From assembly GCA_963792385.1 (NCBI GenBank), contig CAWBVZ010000012.1, positions 248,001 to 312,000 of the forward strand: a DNA stretch of 64,000 nt. Reading direction: 5' to 3'. Source of the stretch: DASSUW01 sp963792385. Its GTDB lineage: Bacteria > Actinomycetota > Thermoleophilia > Solirubrobacterales > Solirubrobacteraceae. Both the position numbers and the translations under genes were made by a program. Positions 18,113-26,399 of this stretch are shown here, piece after piece. Every line of letters starts with the position of its first letter. The first letter of the stretch is position 1. The notes beneath the pieces are model-generated. The model was given only the letters and a program-made list of their open reading frames with translations. It was not told the origin of the DNA and searched no databases.

Positions 18113-19009
18113 ATGTCTGAGCATGTGAAGGACGAGACAGAGCCCGTAACCGAGCCCACGGCCCGGGAGCCGAGGCGGTTCGTGACCGAGCGGCCGGCCG
18201 GGGCCACGCCGTCGCCCTCCGCGGCGCCCGCGGAGGCGATCTTCGACGTCAAGGACGTCGCCGTCTTCTATGGCGACCACCGCGCCGTCACGGACATCAC
18301 GCTGGCACTGCGTAAGAACCAGATCACGGCGCTGATCGGCCCCTCGGGCTGCGGCAAGTCGACGTTCATTCGCTGCCTGAACCGGATGAACGACCTGATC
18401 GCGACGGCGCGCGTTGAGGGCCAGGTCATCTACCACGATCAGGATCTCTACGACTCCAAGATCGATCCCGTCCAGGTCCGCAAGCGGATCGGCATGGTGT
18501 TCCAGAAGCCGAACCCGTTCCCCAAGTCGATCTACGACAACATCGCCTTCGGCCCGCGGGTCGTCGGGATGAAGGGCGACATGGACGAGATCGTCGAGAG
18601 CGCGCTGCGGCGCGCGGCGCTGTGGGACGACGTCAAGGACCGCATGAAGACGAACGCGTTCGGCATGTCGGGTGGCCAGCAGCAGCGGCTGTGCATCGCA
18701 CGAGCGCTGGCAACCGAGCCCGACGTCCTACTGATGGACGAGCCGTGCTCGGCGCTCGACCCGATCTCTACCGGGCGGATCGAGGACCTGATGATGGAGC
18801 TGAAGGCGAACTACTCGATCGTGATCGTCACGCACAACATGCAGCAGGCGGCGCGCGTCTCGGACATGACGGCGTTCTTCACCGTCAAGCTCGACGAGAC
18901 TGAGAAGCGCCGCACCGGCCACGTGGTCGAGTACGCGGCGACCGACAAGATCTTCACGAACCCCGACGACCAGCGCACCGAGGACTATGTGACTGGCAAG
19001 GTGGGCTGA
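18113..19009 (+). CDS. pstB: Phosphate ABC transporter ATPase PstB
   Basis: 298 residues from ATG 18113, which has gaggaag just upstream; an earlier GTG at 18095 overlaps pstA and lacks such a site. An unusual acidic/Pro-rich extension of about 40 residues precedes the ATPase domain. Walker A GPSGCGKST, Q-loop VFQKPNPFPKSIYDNI, signature MSGGQQQRLCIARAL and Walker B VLLMDEPCSALDPIST are those of PstB, where the Cys/Ser in the D-loop region is typical. It powers phosphate import through PstCA. Confidence 0.97.
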   Translation: MSEHVKDETEPVTEPTAREPRRFVTERPAGATPSPSAAPAEAIFDVKDVAVFYGDHRAVTDITLALRKNQITALIGPSGCGKSTFIRCLNRMNDLIATARVEGQVIYHDQDLYDSKIDPVQVRKRIGMVFQKPNPFPKSIYDNIAFGPRVVGMKGDMDEIVESALRRAALWDDVKDRMKTNAFGMSGGQQQRLCIARALATEPDVLLMDEPCSALDPISTGRIEDLMMELKANYSIVIVTHNMQQAARVSDMTAFFTVKLDETEKRRTGHVVEYAATDKIFTNPDDQRTEDYVTGKVG

Positions 19010-19689
19010 TGGCAGAACAGGCCCGGGTCCATTTCCAGGACGAGCTGCGCGCGCTGGAAACGCAGGCGCTGGGTGCGCTGGACCTCGTCGTGAACACGCT
19101 CGACCGCACGCTGGAGGCGCTCGAGCACCAGGACATCGAGCTGGCGTCGATCGTCGTGCAGGACGACGACCGGATCGACGGCCGCTACCTGGAGGTGCAC
19201 CAGGGGATCCTCTCCCTGCTCGCTCTCCAGGCGCCGGTGGCGAGCGACCTCCGTACCGTCGCGGCGCTGCTACACGTGATCAAGCACGCCGAGCGGATGG
19301 GCGACCAGTGCGTGAACATCGCCAAGGTGATGCCGCTCGTGGGGCACGATCCGCCGTCCGACGAGCAGCTGCTCGAGCGCATCTTCAAGATGGGCCGGCT
19401 CGCCCGCTCAGAGGTGGCGCAGGCCAAGCAGGCGTTCACGCTACGCGACGTGTCGCTGGCCCAGGACCTCGTGCGCCAGGACGAGGAGATCAACGCTCTG
19501 AACCGCGAGGTCTTCCGGCGCGCTGTCGAGATCGGCACCGACGAGGACCGGCGCGAGTGGGCGATGACGATGATGCTGGTCGCGCGCGCTCTCGAGCGGA
19601 TCGGGGACAACGCGGTCGACATCGGCGAGCAGGTGGCGTTCGTCGTCACCGGCCTGTTCCGCGAGTTCTCCGACGCCTCGCGCGTTTAG
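19009..19689 (+). CDS. phoU: Phosphate-signalling regulator PhoU
   Basis: 226 residues, all helical, two PhoU repeats. The acidic metal-binding motifs are VVQDDDRIDGRYLEV (about 45-60) and LVRQDEEINALNREV (about 148-165); the second half includes ERIGDNAVDIGEQV. PhoU links Pst transport state to the phosphate two-component system. ATG overlaps the pstB TGA. The stop is followed by an inverted-repeat element 11 bp later, which may end the operon. Confidence 0.96.
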   Translation: MAEQARVHFQDELRALETQALGALDLVVNTLDRTLEALEHQDIELASIVVQDDDRIDGRYLEVHQGILSLLALQAPVASDLRTVAALLHVIKHAERMGDQCVNIAKVMPLVGHDPPSDEQLLERIFKMGRLARSEVAQAKQAFTLRDVSLAQDLVRQDEEINALNREVFRRAVEIGTDEDRREWAMTMMLVARALERIGDNAVDIGEQVAFVVTGLFREFSDASRV

Positions 19690-19700
19690 GCGCGGCAGAC

Positions 19701-19815
19701 GAACGTCAACCCCGCTGGGTGCGTGGCGTTTAATCCGCGATATGCGCGGAGAAAACGCCAAGGACCCTCACCGCGGCGCACTTCCCAGCTCACCTACCCA
19801 GCGCAGTTGACGTTC
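19701..19815. repeat. Intergenic inverted-repeat element, copy B
   Basis: Left end gaacgtcaaccccgctgggt and right end acccagcgcagttgacgttc are inverted copies of each other with two mismatched positions. The right end, read on the minus strand, matches the left end of copy C (gaacgtcaactgcgctgggt) exactly. The middle holds a different hairpin: ggcgtt...aacgcc enclosing ccgcg...cgcgg (19726-19760). Lies 11 bp after the phoU stop. Confidence 0.72.
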
Positions 19816-19874
19816 CCGACCGCCCGCTGCCGCCGATCACGATTTCCGGAGGTTGCGGGATCGTCGTACGGCGT

Positions 19875-19902
19875 ATGAAGGGCCTGTGACCATCCTGTTA
19901 CC
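19875..19902 (+). promoter_or_regulatory. Pho-box-like array 3, upstream of the response regulator
   Basis: Units gtgac (19886) and gttac (19897) are 11 bp apart, with a weaker atgaa at 19875 in the same phase. Lies about 55 bp before the ATG of the PhoB-like regulator, consistent with autoregulation. Weaker than arrays 1 and 2 because only two units are good. Confidence 0.5.
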
Positions 19903-19955
19903 GGGTGCCGGGTGTCGCCCTCGCTGTCACCACCGCTGCGTATGCTGAGTGCGCG

Positions 19956-20765
19956 ATGGCGACGACGATAAATAGCCAGGCGCAGATCCGCCTGGCAGTG
20001 GTCGATTCCGACAGCGGCTTCCTCCAAGTGCTCACCAAGCGAATGGACAACGCCGGCTGGCAGCACCGGGTGCTCGCCTCGCCGGTGCCGCTGGACGCGA
20101 TGGTGGCCATGCGGCTGAATGCCGTGGTGCTCGACCTGACGGTCCTCGGGCCGCAGGCGTGGACCTACCTGGAGAAGCTGTGCGCCCGCCTCCCGCATCT
20201 CGGGGTGATCGTGTGCACCGGCCAGTCGAGCGTGGCGCAGCGGGTCCGCGGCCTGCGGCTGGGCGCCGACGACTGGGTCACCAAGCCGTGCCACCCCGAA
20301 GAGCTGATCGCCCGCGTAGAGGCCGTCGTGCGCCGCCGCAAGCGCGCTGACGCTCGCGTCCCGGCCGCGCCCGTCGCCGTCGGCGAGCTCGAGATCCGCG
20401 CCGACCAGTTCCAGGCCTTCGCCGGGACCATGTCGGTCGACCTCACCCGCCGCGAGTTCGAGTTGATCCAGCTGCTGGCAGACGCCGAAGGCCAGGTCCT
20501 CCAGCGCGAGGAGATCTACGAGCGCGTGTGGGGCTACGCGATGGTGCACGGCGACCGCTCGGTCGACGTCTTCGTGCGCAAGCTGCGCCAGAAGCTCGAG
20601 CGCGCGTCGCCCGAGTGGCGGTACATCCACACGCATTTCGGCATCGGCTACCGCTTCGCGGCGGAGCCCGTCGAAGCGCCGGAGTCGGCGGTTGTCGCCG
20701 AGACGGCGCTCCCGGTCCCGGCGGTCGAGGCCCAGGATCTCGCCGCCGTACCCGTGCAGGCCTGA
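19956..20765 (+). CDS. PhoB-like OmpR-family response regulator
   Basis: 269 residues from ATG 19956. The receiver (about 10-125) has the acidic pair VVDSDS, phosphoacceptor Asp in VVLDLTVLG and the conserved Lys in VTKPCHPEEL; the usual TSA/TGS switch position reads CTGQS. The winged helix (about 145-235) contains LTRREFELIQLLA, RSVDVFVRKLRQKL and PEWRYIHTHFGIGYRF. A Glu/Pro/Val-rich tail of about 30 residues ends it. Location behind pst-phoU and behind a Pho-box-like site points to phosphate control. No histidine kinase gene follows, so the partner is elsewhere. Confidence 0.92.
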   Translation: MATTINSQAQIRLAVVDSDSGFLQVLTKRMDNAGWQHRVLASPVPLDAMVAMRLNAVVLDLTVLGPQAWTYLEKLCARLPHLGVIVCTGQSSVAQRVRGLRLGADDWVTKPCHPEELIARVEAVVRRRKRADARVPAAPVAVGELEIRADQFQAFAGTMSVDLTRREFELIQLLADAEGQVLQREEIYERVWGYAMVHGDRSVDVFVRKLRQKLERASPEWRYIHTHFGIGYRFAAEPVEAPESAVVAETALPVPAVEAQDLAAVPVQA

Positions 20766-20784
20766 CGCAACCGGGCTATCGTGA

Positions 20785-21159
20785 GTGGCCGTGGGCCCTG
20801 ACCGCAGCACGCACGTGCGCAACGTCGCGATCGTCATTGGGATCGCTCTGTGCGTGTGGCTGGTCCCAGGCGGCGACACCGCCAGCCTGACGATCAGCAA
20901 CCTGCTCGGGCTCATCTTCATCGGCGGTCTGCTGTTCCTCGGCTATCGGCTCTACATGGAGAACCGCGAGACGATCTTCGGCCTGCCCGAGCGCCAGCGC
21001 GGGATCCTCTACGCCGCCGTCGCGCTCGCGGGCATCACGCTGGTCGCGACGCGGCGGATGTGGGACGAGGGCGGCGCCGGGGCGATCCTCTGGCTCGCCT
21101 TCATCGGGCTCGCCGCCTGGGGCCTGTACAGCGTCTGGCGCTCGTACAAGGAGTACTAG
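20785..21159 (+). CDS. Small four-helix membrane protein, function unknown
   Basis: 124 residues (123 if GTG 20791 is used). Hydrophobic segments at about 12-28, 36-52, 72-88 and 97-115, joined by short charged loops including YRLYMENRETIFGLPERQR. No recognised family. The start region has no strong ribosome-binding site. The stop codon overlaps the stop of the convergent STAS gene in the shared CTAG, so the genes end on each other. Confidence 0.7.
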   Translation: MAVGPDRSTHVRNVAIVIGIALCVWLVPGGDTASLTISNLLGLIFIGGLLFLGYRLYMENRETIFGLPERQRGILYAAVALAGITLVATRRMWDEGGAGAILWLAFIGLAAWGLYSVWRSYKEY

Positions 21160-21446
21160 AGGGGCGGGCGCTCGGCCCGCAGGCTCTCTGGCACGCCGAT
21201 GACCTCGACGGGCCAGGGGCGGTCCCCGGCGCCCGCCTGGGCGCCGAGCAGGATGTCCAGCCCGCGCGAGTCGATGTGGTCGACGCCCGTGAGGTCGAGC
21301 ACGACGCGCGAGGGGTCGGCCCACAGCGCCTGGAGGATGCCGTCCAGAAGCGCCGCGGTGCCGCGCTCGAGCTTGCCGTTGGCGCGAAGGACGACGCTGC
21401 CGTCGCTCTGCCGCGCGAACTCGACTGCCAGGCCCTCCGTGCCCAT
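21156..21446 (-). CDS. STAS-domain protein (anti-sigma-factor antagonist type)
   Basis: 96 residues, a single STAS domain. VVLDLTGVDHIDSRGLDIL holds the conserved Ser (about 64) that in SpoIIAA/RsbV proteins is phosphorylated by an anti-sigma kinase. Strand order SVVLRANGKLERG, then this motif, then WPVEVIGVPESL, matches the fold. No kinase or sigma partner adjoins it, so it may work with a distant partner switch. Begins 194 bp from the divergent TadE-like gene; that gap shows no gene, only short inverted repeats. Confidence 0.85.
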   Translation of the reverse strand: MGTEGLAVEFARQSDGSVVLRANGKLERGTAALLDGILQALWADPSRVVLDLTGVDHIDSRGLDILLGAQAGAGDRPWPVEVIGVPESLRAERPPL

Positions 21447-21640
21447 CGGCGCGGACCCTACCCGACGGTTACGTCAATGTGACTGCTCCTGAATGGAGTG
21501 CGAGGGCGATCTGATCACTCCGCCGTGGCGAGTGCCCGCCTGACCACGACACACGGTCGCGGGCTTCCGTGAGGCTTCCTGCACACTTGCGGAACACTCA
21601 CGCGTAGCCCCGGCACGCCGCTCTCGGAAGGCTTGGCGGC

Positions 21641-21982
21641 ATGACCCGAGGCGGCGCGCAGGACGGACAGGCGACGGTTGAGCTGGTGGCGCTGCTGCCG
21701 TGCGTCGCGGCCCTGCTCGCGGCGCTGTGGCAGCTCGCGCTCGTGGGGCACGCCGAGTGGGCTGCGAGCGCCGCCGCGCGCGCTGCAGCGCGCGCCCACG
21801 CCGTTGGCGCGGATCCCGGGCACGCCGCGCGCGCCCACCTGCCGCATGCGCTCGAGCGCGGGCTGCGCGTGCGGCCGACGCCCGCCGGCGACGTCCGGGT
21901 GGTCGTGCGCATCCCTGCGCTTCCGGGTCTGCCGAGCCCCGGTCACGCGCGCGCGGGCGCCCATTTCGAGCCGCAGTCATGA
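21641..21982 (+). CDS. TadE-like pilus-assembly/secretion protein
   Basis: 113 residues. The N-terminus GQATVELVALLPCVAALLAALWQL is the TadE/TadF-type prepilin-like segment: Gly-Gln before a Glu at position +5 and one long hydrophobic helix (about 12-35). The rest is an Ala/Arg/His-rich extracytoplasmic part ending in strands VRVVVRIPALPG. Minor pilins of this class form part of Flp/Tad systems. Overlaps the next gene by 4 bases (ATGA). No TadA ATPase is in the window. Confidence 0.8.
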   Translation: MTRGGAQDGQATVELVALLPCVAALLAALWQLALVGHAEWAASAAARAAARAHAVGADPGHAARAHLPHALERGLRVRPTPAGDVRVVVRIPALPGLPSPGHARAGAHFEPQS

Positions 21983-22320
21983 CCGCTGACGAGCGCGGCC
22001 AGGCGACCGTGGAGCTGGTTGCCTTCCTACCGCTGCTGCTGGTGGCGGCGCTGGCGGGTGGCGCGTTGCTCGCTGCCCAGGCCGCGGGCGAGCAGGCCGG
22101 TGCGGCCGCAGAAGCGGGCGCGATGGCGCTCCTTCAGGGCGGCGATCCGCGCGCGGCGGCATCGCGCGCGCTGCCCGCCGCGGTCCGCTCGCGCGCCGTC
22201 ATCCGCGTGCGCGGACGCCGTGTCACGGTCCGGGTCCGCCCGCGCCTGCCGATCGCGTCGCTCGCACGCCCGCTGACGGCCCGCGCGACCGCCGACGCCG
22301 GCCCGGCTGAAGTGCCGTGA
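21979..22320 (+). CDS. Second TadE-like protein
   Basis: 113 residues from ATG 21979. Same start as its neighbour, GQATVELVAFLPLLLVAALAG, with the Glu and a single hydrophobic helix, followed by GEQAGAAAEAGAMALLQGGDP and a basic strand region VIRVRGRRVTVRVRPRLP. The pair is probably a duplication of one prepilin-like gene; the identical 113-residue length supports that. Overlaps the neighbours on both sides by 4 bases, so this is one operon. Confidence 0.78.
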   Translation: MTADERGQATVELVAFLPLLLVAALAGGALLAAQAAGEQAGAAAEAGAMALLQGGDPRAAASRALPAAVRSRAVIRVRGRRVTVRVRPRLPIASLARPLTARATADAGPAEVP

Positions 22321-22958
22321 GCGGCGGCCTCGCCCGCGCCGCGGCGTTCTTCGTCGCGCCGGCCGCCGCGGCCGACACGGGCGCGACCGGGACCGTGCCG
22401 GTCGCCGCGCGCGTCGTCGTGCTCGGCGCCCCTCCGGACACGGCCCCGCTGGCCGCAGCGATCGCGCTCGCGCTGCGTGCGGCCGATCGCGCTCCGGCGG
22501 CGCTCGTGGCGTTGTGGAGTGCTCGCGGCACCATCGCGCACGGGGCGGCCATGCCGGCCGCGGCGCGGCTCGCGGCGTCCCTGGCGCGGCGCGAGCTTCC
22601 GGCCGTCGCCCGCGGCCGGCTCGCGTGGCTCCCGCTCGAACGCGAGCCGCTGGCCGCCGCCGACGCGGTGCGCCGCGCGGCGGCGCTGGTCGACGGCCCG
22701 CTCGTCACCGCGATCGCCGGCGCGCGGCCGGCGGAGCTCGAGGAACTCGTCGCCGAGCACGATCTGGCGATCGTGGCGGTCGAGCCGGAGACCGCGCTGG
22801 CTCGCGCCGCGCTCGCGACGCTGGCCGCCCGCGGCATCGACGCCCGGGCCTGCCGGCCACCGCGCCGCGGCATCCCGCGCGCGCTCGCCCTCGGCGGCGT
22901 CGTCGCGCCGCGGTTCGACCCCGCCGTGCTCGCAGGACCGCGCAGGGAGGACGCGTGA
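22317..22958 (+). CDS. Unknown Ala/Arg-rich protein in Tad-like operon
   Basis: 213 residues from GTG 22317. Residues 28-130 alternate hydrophobic strands and helices (ARVVVLGAPPDTAPLAAAI; PAALVALWSARG; LVTAIAGARPAELEEL; LAIVAVEPETALARAAL), consistent with a Rossmann-like or ParA/CpaE-like fold, but no Walker motif is visible. CpaE-type proteins do occur in Tad operons, so a degenerate localisation protein is one idea. Overlaps neighbours by 4 bases on each side. I do not recognise a family. Confidence 0.65.
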   Translation: MSGGLARAAAFFVAPAAAADTGATGTVPVAARVVVLGAPPDTAPLAAAIALALRAADRAPAALVALWSARGTIAHGAAMPAAARLAASLARRELPAVARGRLAWLPLEREPLAAADAVRRAAALVDGPLVTAIAGARPAELEELVAEHDLAIVAVEPETALARAALATLAARGIDARACRPPRRGIPRALALGGVVAPRFDPAVLAGPRREDA

Positions 22959-24238
22959 GGGGCACCCGCGGCCAGGCCTCCGTGCTGCTCGTGGGCGGGC
23001 TGGCCGCCGTGCTGGTCGGCGTGCTGGTGCTGGGCGCGGTCGCGCGCGGCGTCGCGCGCGAGGCGGCGGCCCAGCGGGCGGCGGACCTCGCCGCGCTCGC
23101 CGGCGCGCGGGCGATGCACGCCGCGTACCCGCGGCTGTTCGAACCGGCGACCTCGGCCGGCGGGCCGAACCCACTCCATCTCGACCGCGACGAGTACGTC
23201 GCCCTGGCTCGCGCCGCCGCCGAGCGCGTGGCGCGCGCCAACGGCGCGGACGCCGCCACGGTGCGCTTCCCCGACGGGGACTCGTTCGCGCCCGTCCGGA
23301 TCCACGTCCGCGTGCGCGAGGTCATCGAGGTGCGACGCAACGACGCGCACAGGCGCGTCGCCGTGACGGTCGGAGCCGAAGCGGAGCTGGCGCCCACGGC
23401 GGTCGCGGCCGCCGACGGCGGCGGCTATGACGGCCCGCTGGCGTTCCGCCAGGGCAAGCCGATGCGGCCGGACGTCGCGCTCGCGTTCGACCGGATGGAG
23501 CGGGCAGCGCGCGCGGACGGCGTCGTGCTGCTGATCACGAGCGGCTTCCGGTCGGACGCCGAGCAGGCCGTCCTCTTCGCCCGCCACCCGGACCCGAAGT
23601 GGGTGGCGCGGCCGGGCACGTCACTGCACCGCTACGGCACCGAGCTCGACCTCGGGCCACCGTCCGCGTATGGCTGGCTGAGCGCGAACGCGGCGCGCTT
23701 TCGATTCCTGCAGCGGTACGCGTGGGAGCGATGGCACTACGGGTTCGTCTTGAACGCGCGCTCGACGCGCCGCCCGGGTTCGGGCGGCGGTGGCCGCGAC
23801 GGCGCACTGCCGGACTTCGTGCCCGACCAGTACGCGCCAGTGCTCGCGCGCGCCGCACAGCGCTGGAACGTGTCGGCGGCGCTGCTCGCCGCGCAGCTGT
23901 ACGCAGAGAGCAACTTCAACCCGTTCGCCCAGAGCCCGGCCGGCGCGCAGGGCATCGCGCAGTTCATGCCAGGGACAGCGCGGGCGCTCGGTCTCGACGA
24001 CCCGTTCGACGCCGCCCGCGCGATCGACGCCCAGGCACACCTGATGCGCGACCTCCTGCGGCGCTTCTCGTCCGTCCCGCTGGCGCTGGCCGCGTACAAC
24101 GCCGGCCCGGGAGCCGTGGCCGGCTGCATGTGCGTGCCGCCGTATCCCGAGACGCGCGGCTACGTCGCTCGCATCCTCGGCCTGCTCGGCGGCGCGGGCG
24201 AGGTCACCGGAGGGCTGGAGGTCCGCCTGGTCCGGTGA
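22955..24238 (+). CDS. TadG-like anchor fused to VanY carboxypeptidase and lytic transglycosylase
   Basis: 427 residues from GTG 22955. Residues 1-50 match the TadG/Flp-like start (RGQASVLLVGGLAAVLVGVLVLG, then AAAQRAADLAALAGARAM). Residues about 155-265 are a VanY/D-Ala-D-Ala carboxypeptidase: SGFRSDAEQ, then SLHRYGTELDLG (HxxxxxxxD zinc ligands) and WHYGF. Residues about 285-410 are an SLT lysozyme-like domain with catalytic Glu in AESNFNPFAQS, then GAQGIAQFMPGTA and ALAAYNAGPGAV. Two wall hydrolases on a pilin-like membrane anchor in a pilus operon suggests local opening of the cell wall for the assembled fibre. Last gene of the operon. Confidence 0.85.
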   Translation: MRGTRGQASVLLVGGLAAVLVGVLVLGAVARGVAREAAAQRAADLAALAGARAMHAAYPRLFEPATSAGGPNPLHLDRDEYVALARAAAERVARANGADAATVRFPDGDSFAPVRIHVRVREVIEVRRNDAHRRVAVTVGAEAELAPTAVAAADGGGYDGPLAFRQGKPMRPDVALAFDRMERAARADGVVLLITSGFRSDAEQAVLFARHPDPKWVARPGTSLHRYGTELDLGPPSAYGWLSANAARFRFLQRYAWERWHYGFVLNARSTRRPGSGGGGRDGALPDFVPDQYAPVLARAAQRWNVSAALLAAQLYAESNFNPFAQSPAGAQGIAQFMPGTARALGLDDPFDAARAIDAQAHLMRDLLRRFSSVPLALAAYNAGPGAVAGCMCVPPYPETRGYVARILGLLGGAGEVTGGLEVRLVR

Positions 24239-24251
24239 CCCCGCCGGCGAG

Positions 24252-25073
24252 TCATCTCATTACGGCTTCCAGGGCATGGGCGCTCCTTTCCGGTCGCCGG
24301 TGACGGGCGAGGAAGACGGCCTTCGAGTGGCGCTCCTCGTCGGCGCCGGGCTCGAGCCGGCCGCCCGTGTGCTGGCCGCGGACCGCGACGATCTCCAGGC
24401 CGGCGGCGCTCGCGAGCGCCGGGATCGAGGCAAGCGGGTAGTGCCAGTGACCCCAGGCGGCGCTCGTGCGCCGCCACAGGCCGTCGGCGCGGCGGCTCAG
24501 CACGTCCATGGCGACCTCGGCGCGGCCGCCGGGCTCACGCAGGCTGGCGGGGCCGCCGTGCCAGAGCACGATCCGCCGGCCGTCCTCGACGATCCGATCG
24601 CCGACGTCGCGGTAGGCCGTCAGCGTGTTGACGTCGAACGCCAGCAGCCCGTCCGGCGCCACGTTCGCGCCGATCGCCCGCAGCGCGCGCTCCACGTGGT
24701 CCGCCGACGGCAGGTGGTTGAGCGCGTCGTCGAGGCAGGTGACGAGGTCGAAGCGCCCGTACACCGGCAGCTCGCACATGTCGGCCACGTGGACGTCCGC
24801 CTGAGCTCCGAGCTTGCGCCGCGCGACCGCCGCCATCCCCGCCGAGCCGTCACAGCCGACGACCTCGTAGCCGAGCTCGAGCAGCGCCGCGAGGCTCTTG
24901 CCGGTGCCGCATGCGACGTCGAGCGCCCGCCGGCCGCGCAGCCCGTGCTCACGGGCCAGGCCGTCGATCGCCCGCAGCCAGGGACCGTAGGCGTACCCGG
25001 CGGTGAGGAGGTCGTAGGCCGGCGCGAGCACGTCGTAGCCGCTCGCGGTCGTTGAGATCGGGGTGGCGGTCAC
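24252..25073 (-). CDS. Class I SAM-dependent methyltransferase
   Basis: 273 residues. YDVLAPAYDLLTAGY leads into motif I, ALDVACGTGKSLAALLE (about 50-66), then the acidic VVGCDGSAGM, FDLVTCLDDALNHL (motif post-II) and GLLAFDVNTLTAYRDV. The GxGxG loop (CGTGKS) and the Asp that binds the SAM ribose are intact. Methyl acceptor is unknown; the fold with a C-terminal beta insertion resembles small-molecule methyltransferases. Convergent with the TadG-type gene; divergent from the sigma factor gene with only about 39 bp between. Confidence 0.88.
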   Translation of the reverse strand: MTATPISTTASGYDVLAPAYDLLTAGYAYGPWLRAIDGLAREHGLRGRRALDVACGTGKSLAALLELGYEVVGCDGSAGMAAVARRKLGAQADVHVADMCELPVYGRFDLVTCLDDALNHLPSADHVERALRAIGANVAPDGLLAFDVNTLTAYRDVGDRIVEDGRRIVLWHGGPASLREPGGRAEVAMDVLSRRADGLWRRTSAAWGHWHYPLASIPALASAAGLEIVAVRGQHTGGRLEPGADEERHSKAVFLARHRRPERSAHALEAVMR

Positions 25074-25112
25074 GCACGGTCGACCGATCCAACCGCTGAG
25101 TTTGTTTCAACG

Positions 25113-25607
25113 TTGGACGTGTTGGCGCGTAATGACTCACCGCACCCGTCCGACTGGGACTGGACAAGCGTCCGCGCGCTGTGCCTGCGCGAGACCCGTC
25201 GGGTCCTCGGCTCGTCGAGCGCCGCCGACGACGCAGCCCAGGAGGCCGTGATCCGCGTCTGGCGCCATCGCAGCCGGTGCCGCACGCCGGCTCGCCCGGA
25301 CCCGTGGATCACCACGATCGCGCGTCGCGAGGCGTTCCGGACGCTCTCCCAGCGCACCGAGCGATCGCTCGCCGAAGACGTCGAAGCGGCCGATCCGCGC
25401 CAACAACCAGACGAATTAGCCAACTCCCTGGACCTTTGGCGGGCAATTCGGTCGCTAAATGGACCCGACCGGCGACTCTTGATCGGCCACTACTGGCAAG
25501 ATCTCCCGAACAGCGAGCTTGCCCTTGAGCTGGGAATCGCCGAATCGACGGTAAGGGTCAGACTTCACCGATTGCGGCTCCAGCTCCGACATACCCTTGG
25601 TGGATAG
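25113..25607 (+). CDS. ECF-like RNA polymerase sigma factor
   Basis: 164 residues from TTG 25113; GTG 25119 and TTG 25122 are alternatives. Region 2 is AADDAAQEAVIRVWRH, with WITTIARREAFR after it; region 4 is LPNSELALELGIAESTVRVRLHRLRLQLR, split here as a helix-turn-helix (about 130-158). The length is that of minimal ECF sigma factors. No anti-sigma gene adjoins; instead an ArsR-type regulator begins right after the stop. Control signals are unknown. Confidence 0.85.
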   Translation: MDVLARNDSPHPSDWDWTSVRALCLRETRRVLGSSSAADDAAQEAVIRVWRHRSRCRTPARPDPWITTIARREAFRTLSQRTERSLAEDVEAADPRQQPDELANSLDLWRAIRSLNGPDRRLLIGHYWQDLPNSELALELGIAESTVRVRLHRLRLQLRHTLGG

Positions 25608-26273
25608 ATGAAACCGATCAAGACCATTGACGATCCGCGGTACGTGAAGGCGATGAGCCATCCGTTGCGCGTCCGGATCCTTGCGATGCTGGACGAGCGC
25701 AAGGCATCCCCAAACCAGCTCTCCGGTTGGTTGGGCGCGAGCCTCGGCACGGTCGCCTATCACGTCCGGACGCTCGAGCAGCTCGGCTTGATCGAGCTGG
25801 TCGACGAGACCCGTGTCCGCGGGGCGGTCGAGCACCACTACCGTGCGAAGGAGCGGCCGCTCGTGACGGCCGAGGGCTGGGCGCAGGCACCTCCGATCGC
25901 CAAGCAGGCGGCGGTCGGCTCGTCACTCGACGTGATCGCCGACTACTCGAGGGCATCGGCGGCCGCCGGCGGGTTCGATCGCGCCGACGCGCAGCTGCGG
26001 CGCGAGCTCGTCAGGTTGGACGCGCGTGGGTTCACGCAGCTTTCGAAGGCGTGCGACAAGTTGGTCGAGCAGATGGAGAAGATCGAGGAGGCGGCGGCGG
26101 CGCGGATCGCGAAGGATCCGCACGCCGAGGACGTCGTCGAGGCCGGCCTCGGCCTGATGCTGTTCGAGGCGGTTCGGCTCTCGGGCCGCGACGACAGCGT
26201 CGGCGACGGCGCCCGCAAGGTCTCGACTCGCCGTGCGCCCCGCCGGCGACGGTCCGCTACGGCAGACCGCTAG
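25608..26273 (+). CDS. ArsR-type winged-helix regulator with C-terminal helical domain
   Basis: 221 residues. Residues 10-85 form a winged helix-turn-helix (MSHPLRVRILAMLDERKASP, then LGTVAYHVRTLEQLGLIELV), an ArsR/DUF4350-like repressor fold lacking metal-binding cysteines. A C-terminal region of about 100 residues is mostly helical (DKLVEQMEKIEEAAAARI), possibly a dimer or effector domain, ending in a basic tail. ATG follows the sigma factor stop directly, so the two are translationally coupled and likely work together. Effector unknown. Confidence 0.85.
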   Translation: MKPIKTIDDPRYVKAMSHPLRVRILAMLDERKASPNQLSGWLGASLGTVAYHVRTLEQLGLIELVDETRVRGAVEHHYRAKERPLVTAEGWAQAPPIAKQAAVGSSLDVIADYSRASAAAGGFDRADAQLRRELVRLDARGFTQLSKACDKLVEQMEKIEEAAAARIAKDPHAEDVVEAGLGLMLFEAVRLSGRDDSVGDGARKVSTRRAPRRRRSATADR

Positions 26274-26296
26274 TCGGTCCGGCGAAACGAGAAGGG

Positions 26297-26334
26297 GCGC
26301 CCCGGCGACATTGGGTCGGTTGTCGCCGGGGCGC
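26297..26334 (+). terminator. 14-bp hairpin terminator
   Basis: Arms gcgccccggcgaca (26297-26310) and tgtcgccggggcgc (26321-26334) pair perfectly around a 10-base loop, 23 bp after the regulator stop. No T-run. It should end the sigma/ArsR transcript. Another 65 bp follow before the convergent aldolase gene. Confidence 0.75.
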
Positions 26335-26399
26335 GCGGGCACCGAGGGATGAGGGCGGTGCCGGACGCACGATATCGGCTGATCGGTCAGAACGTCTGA

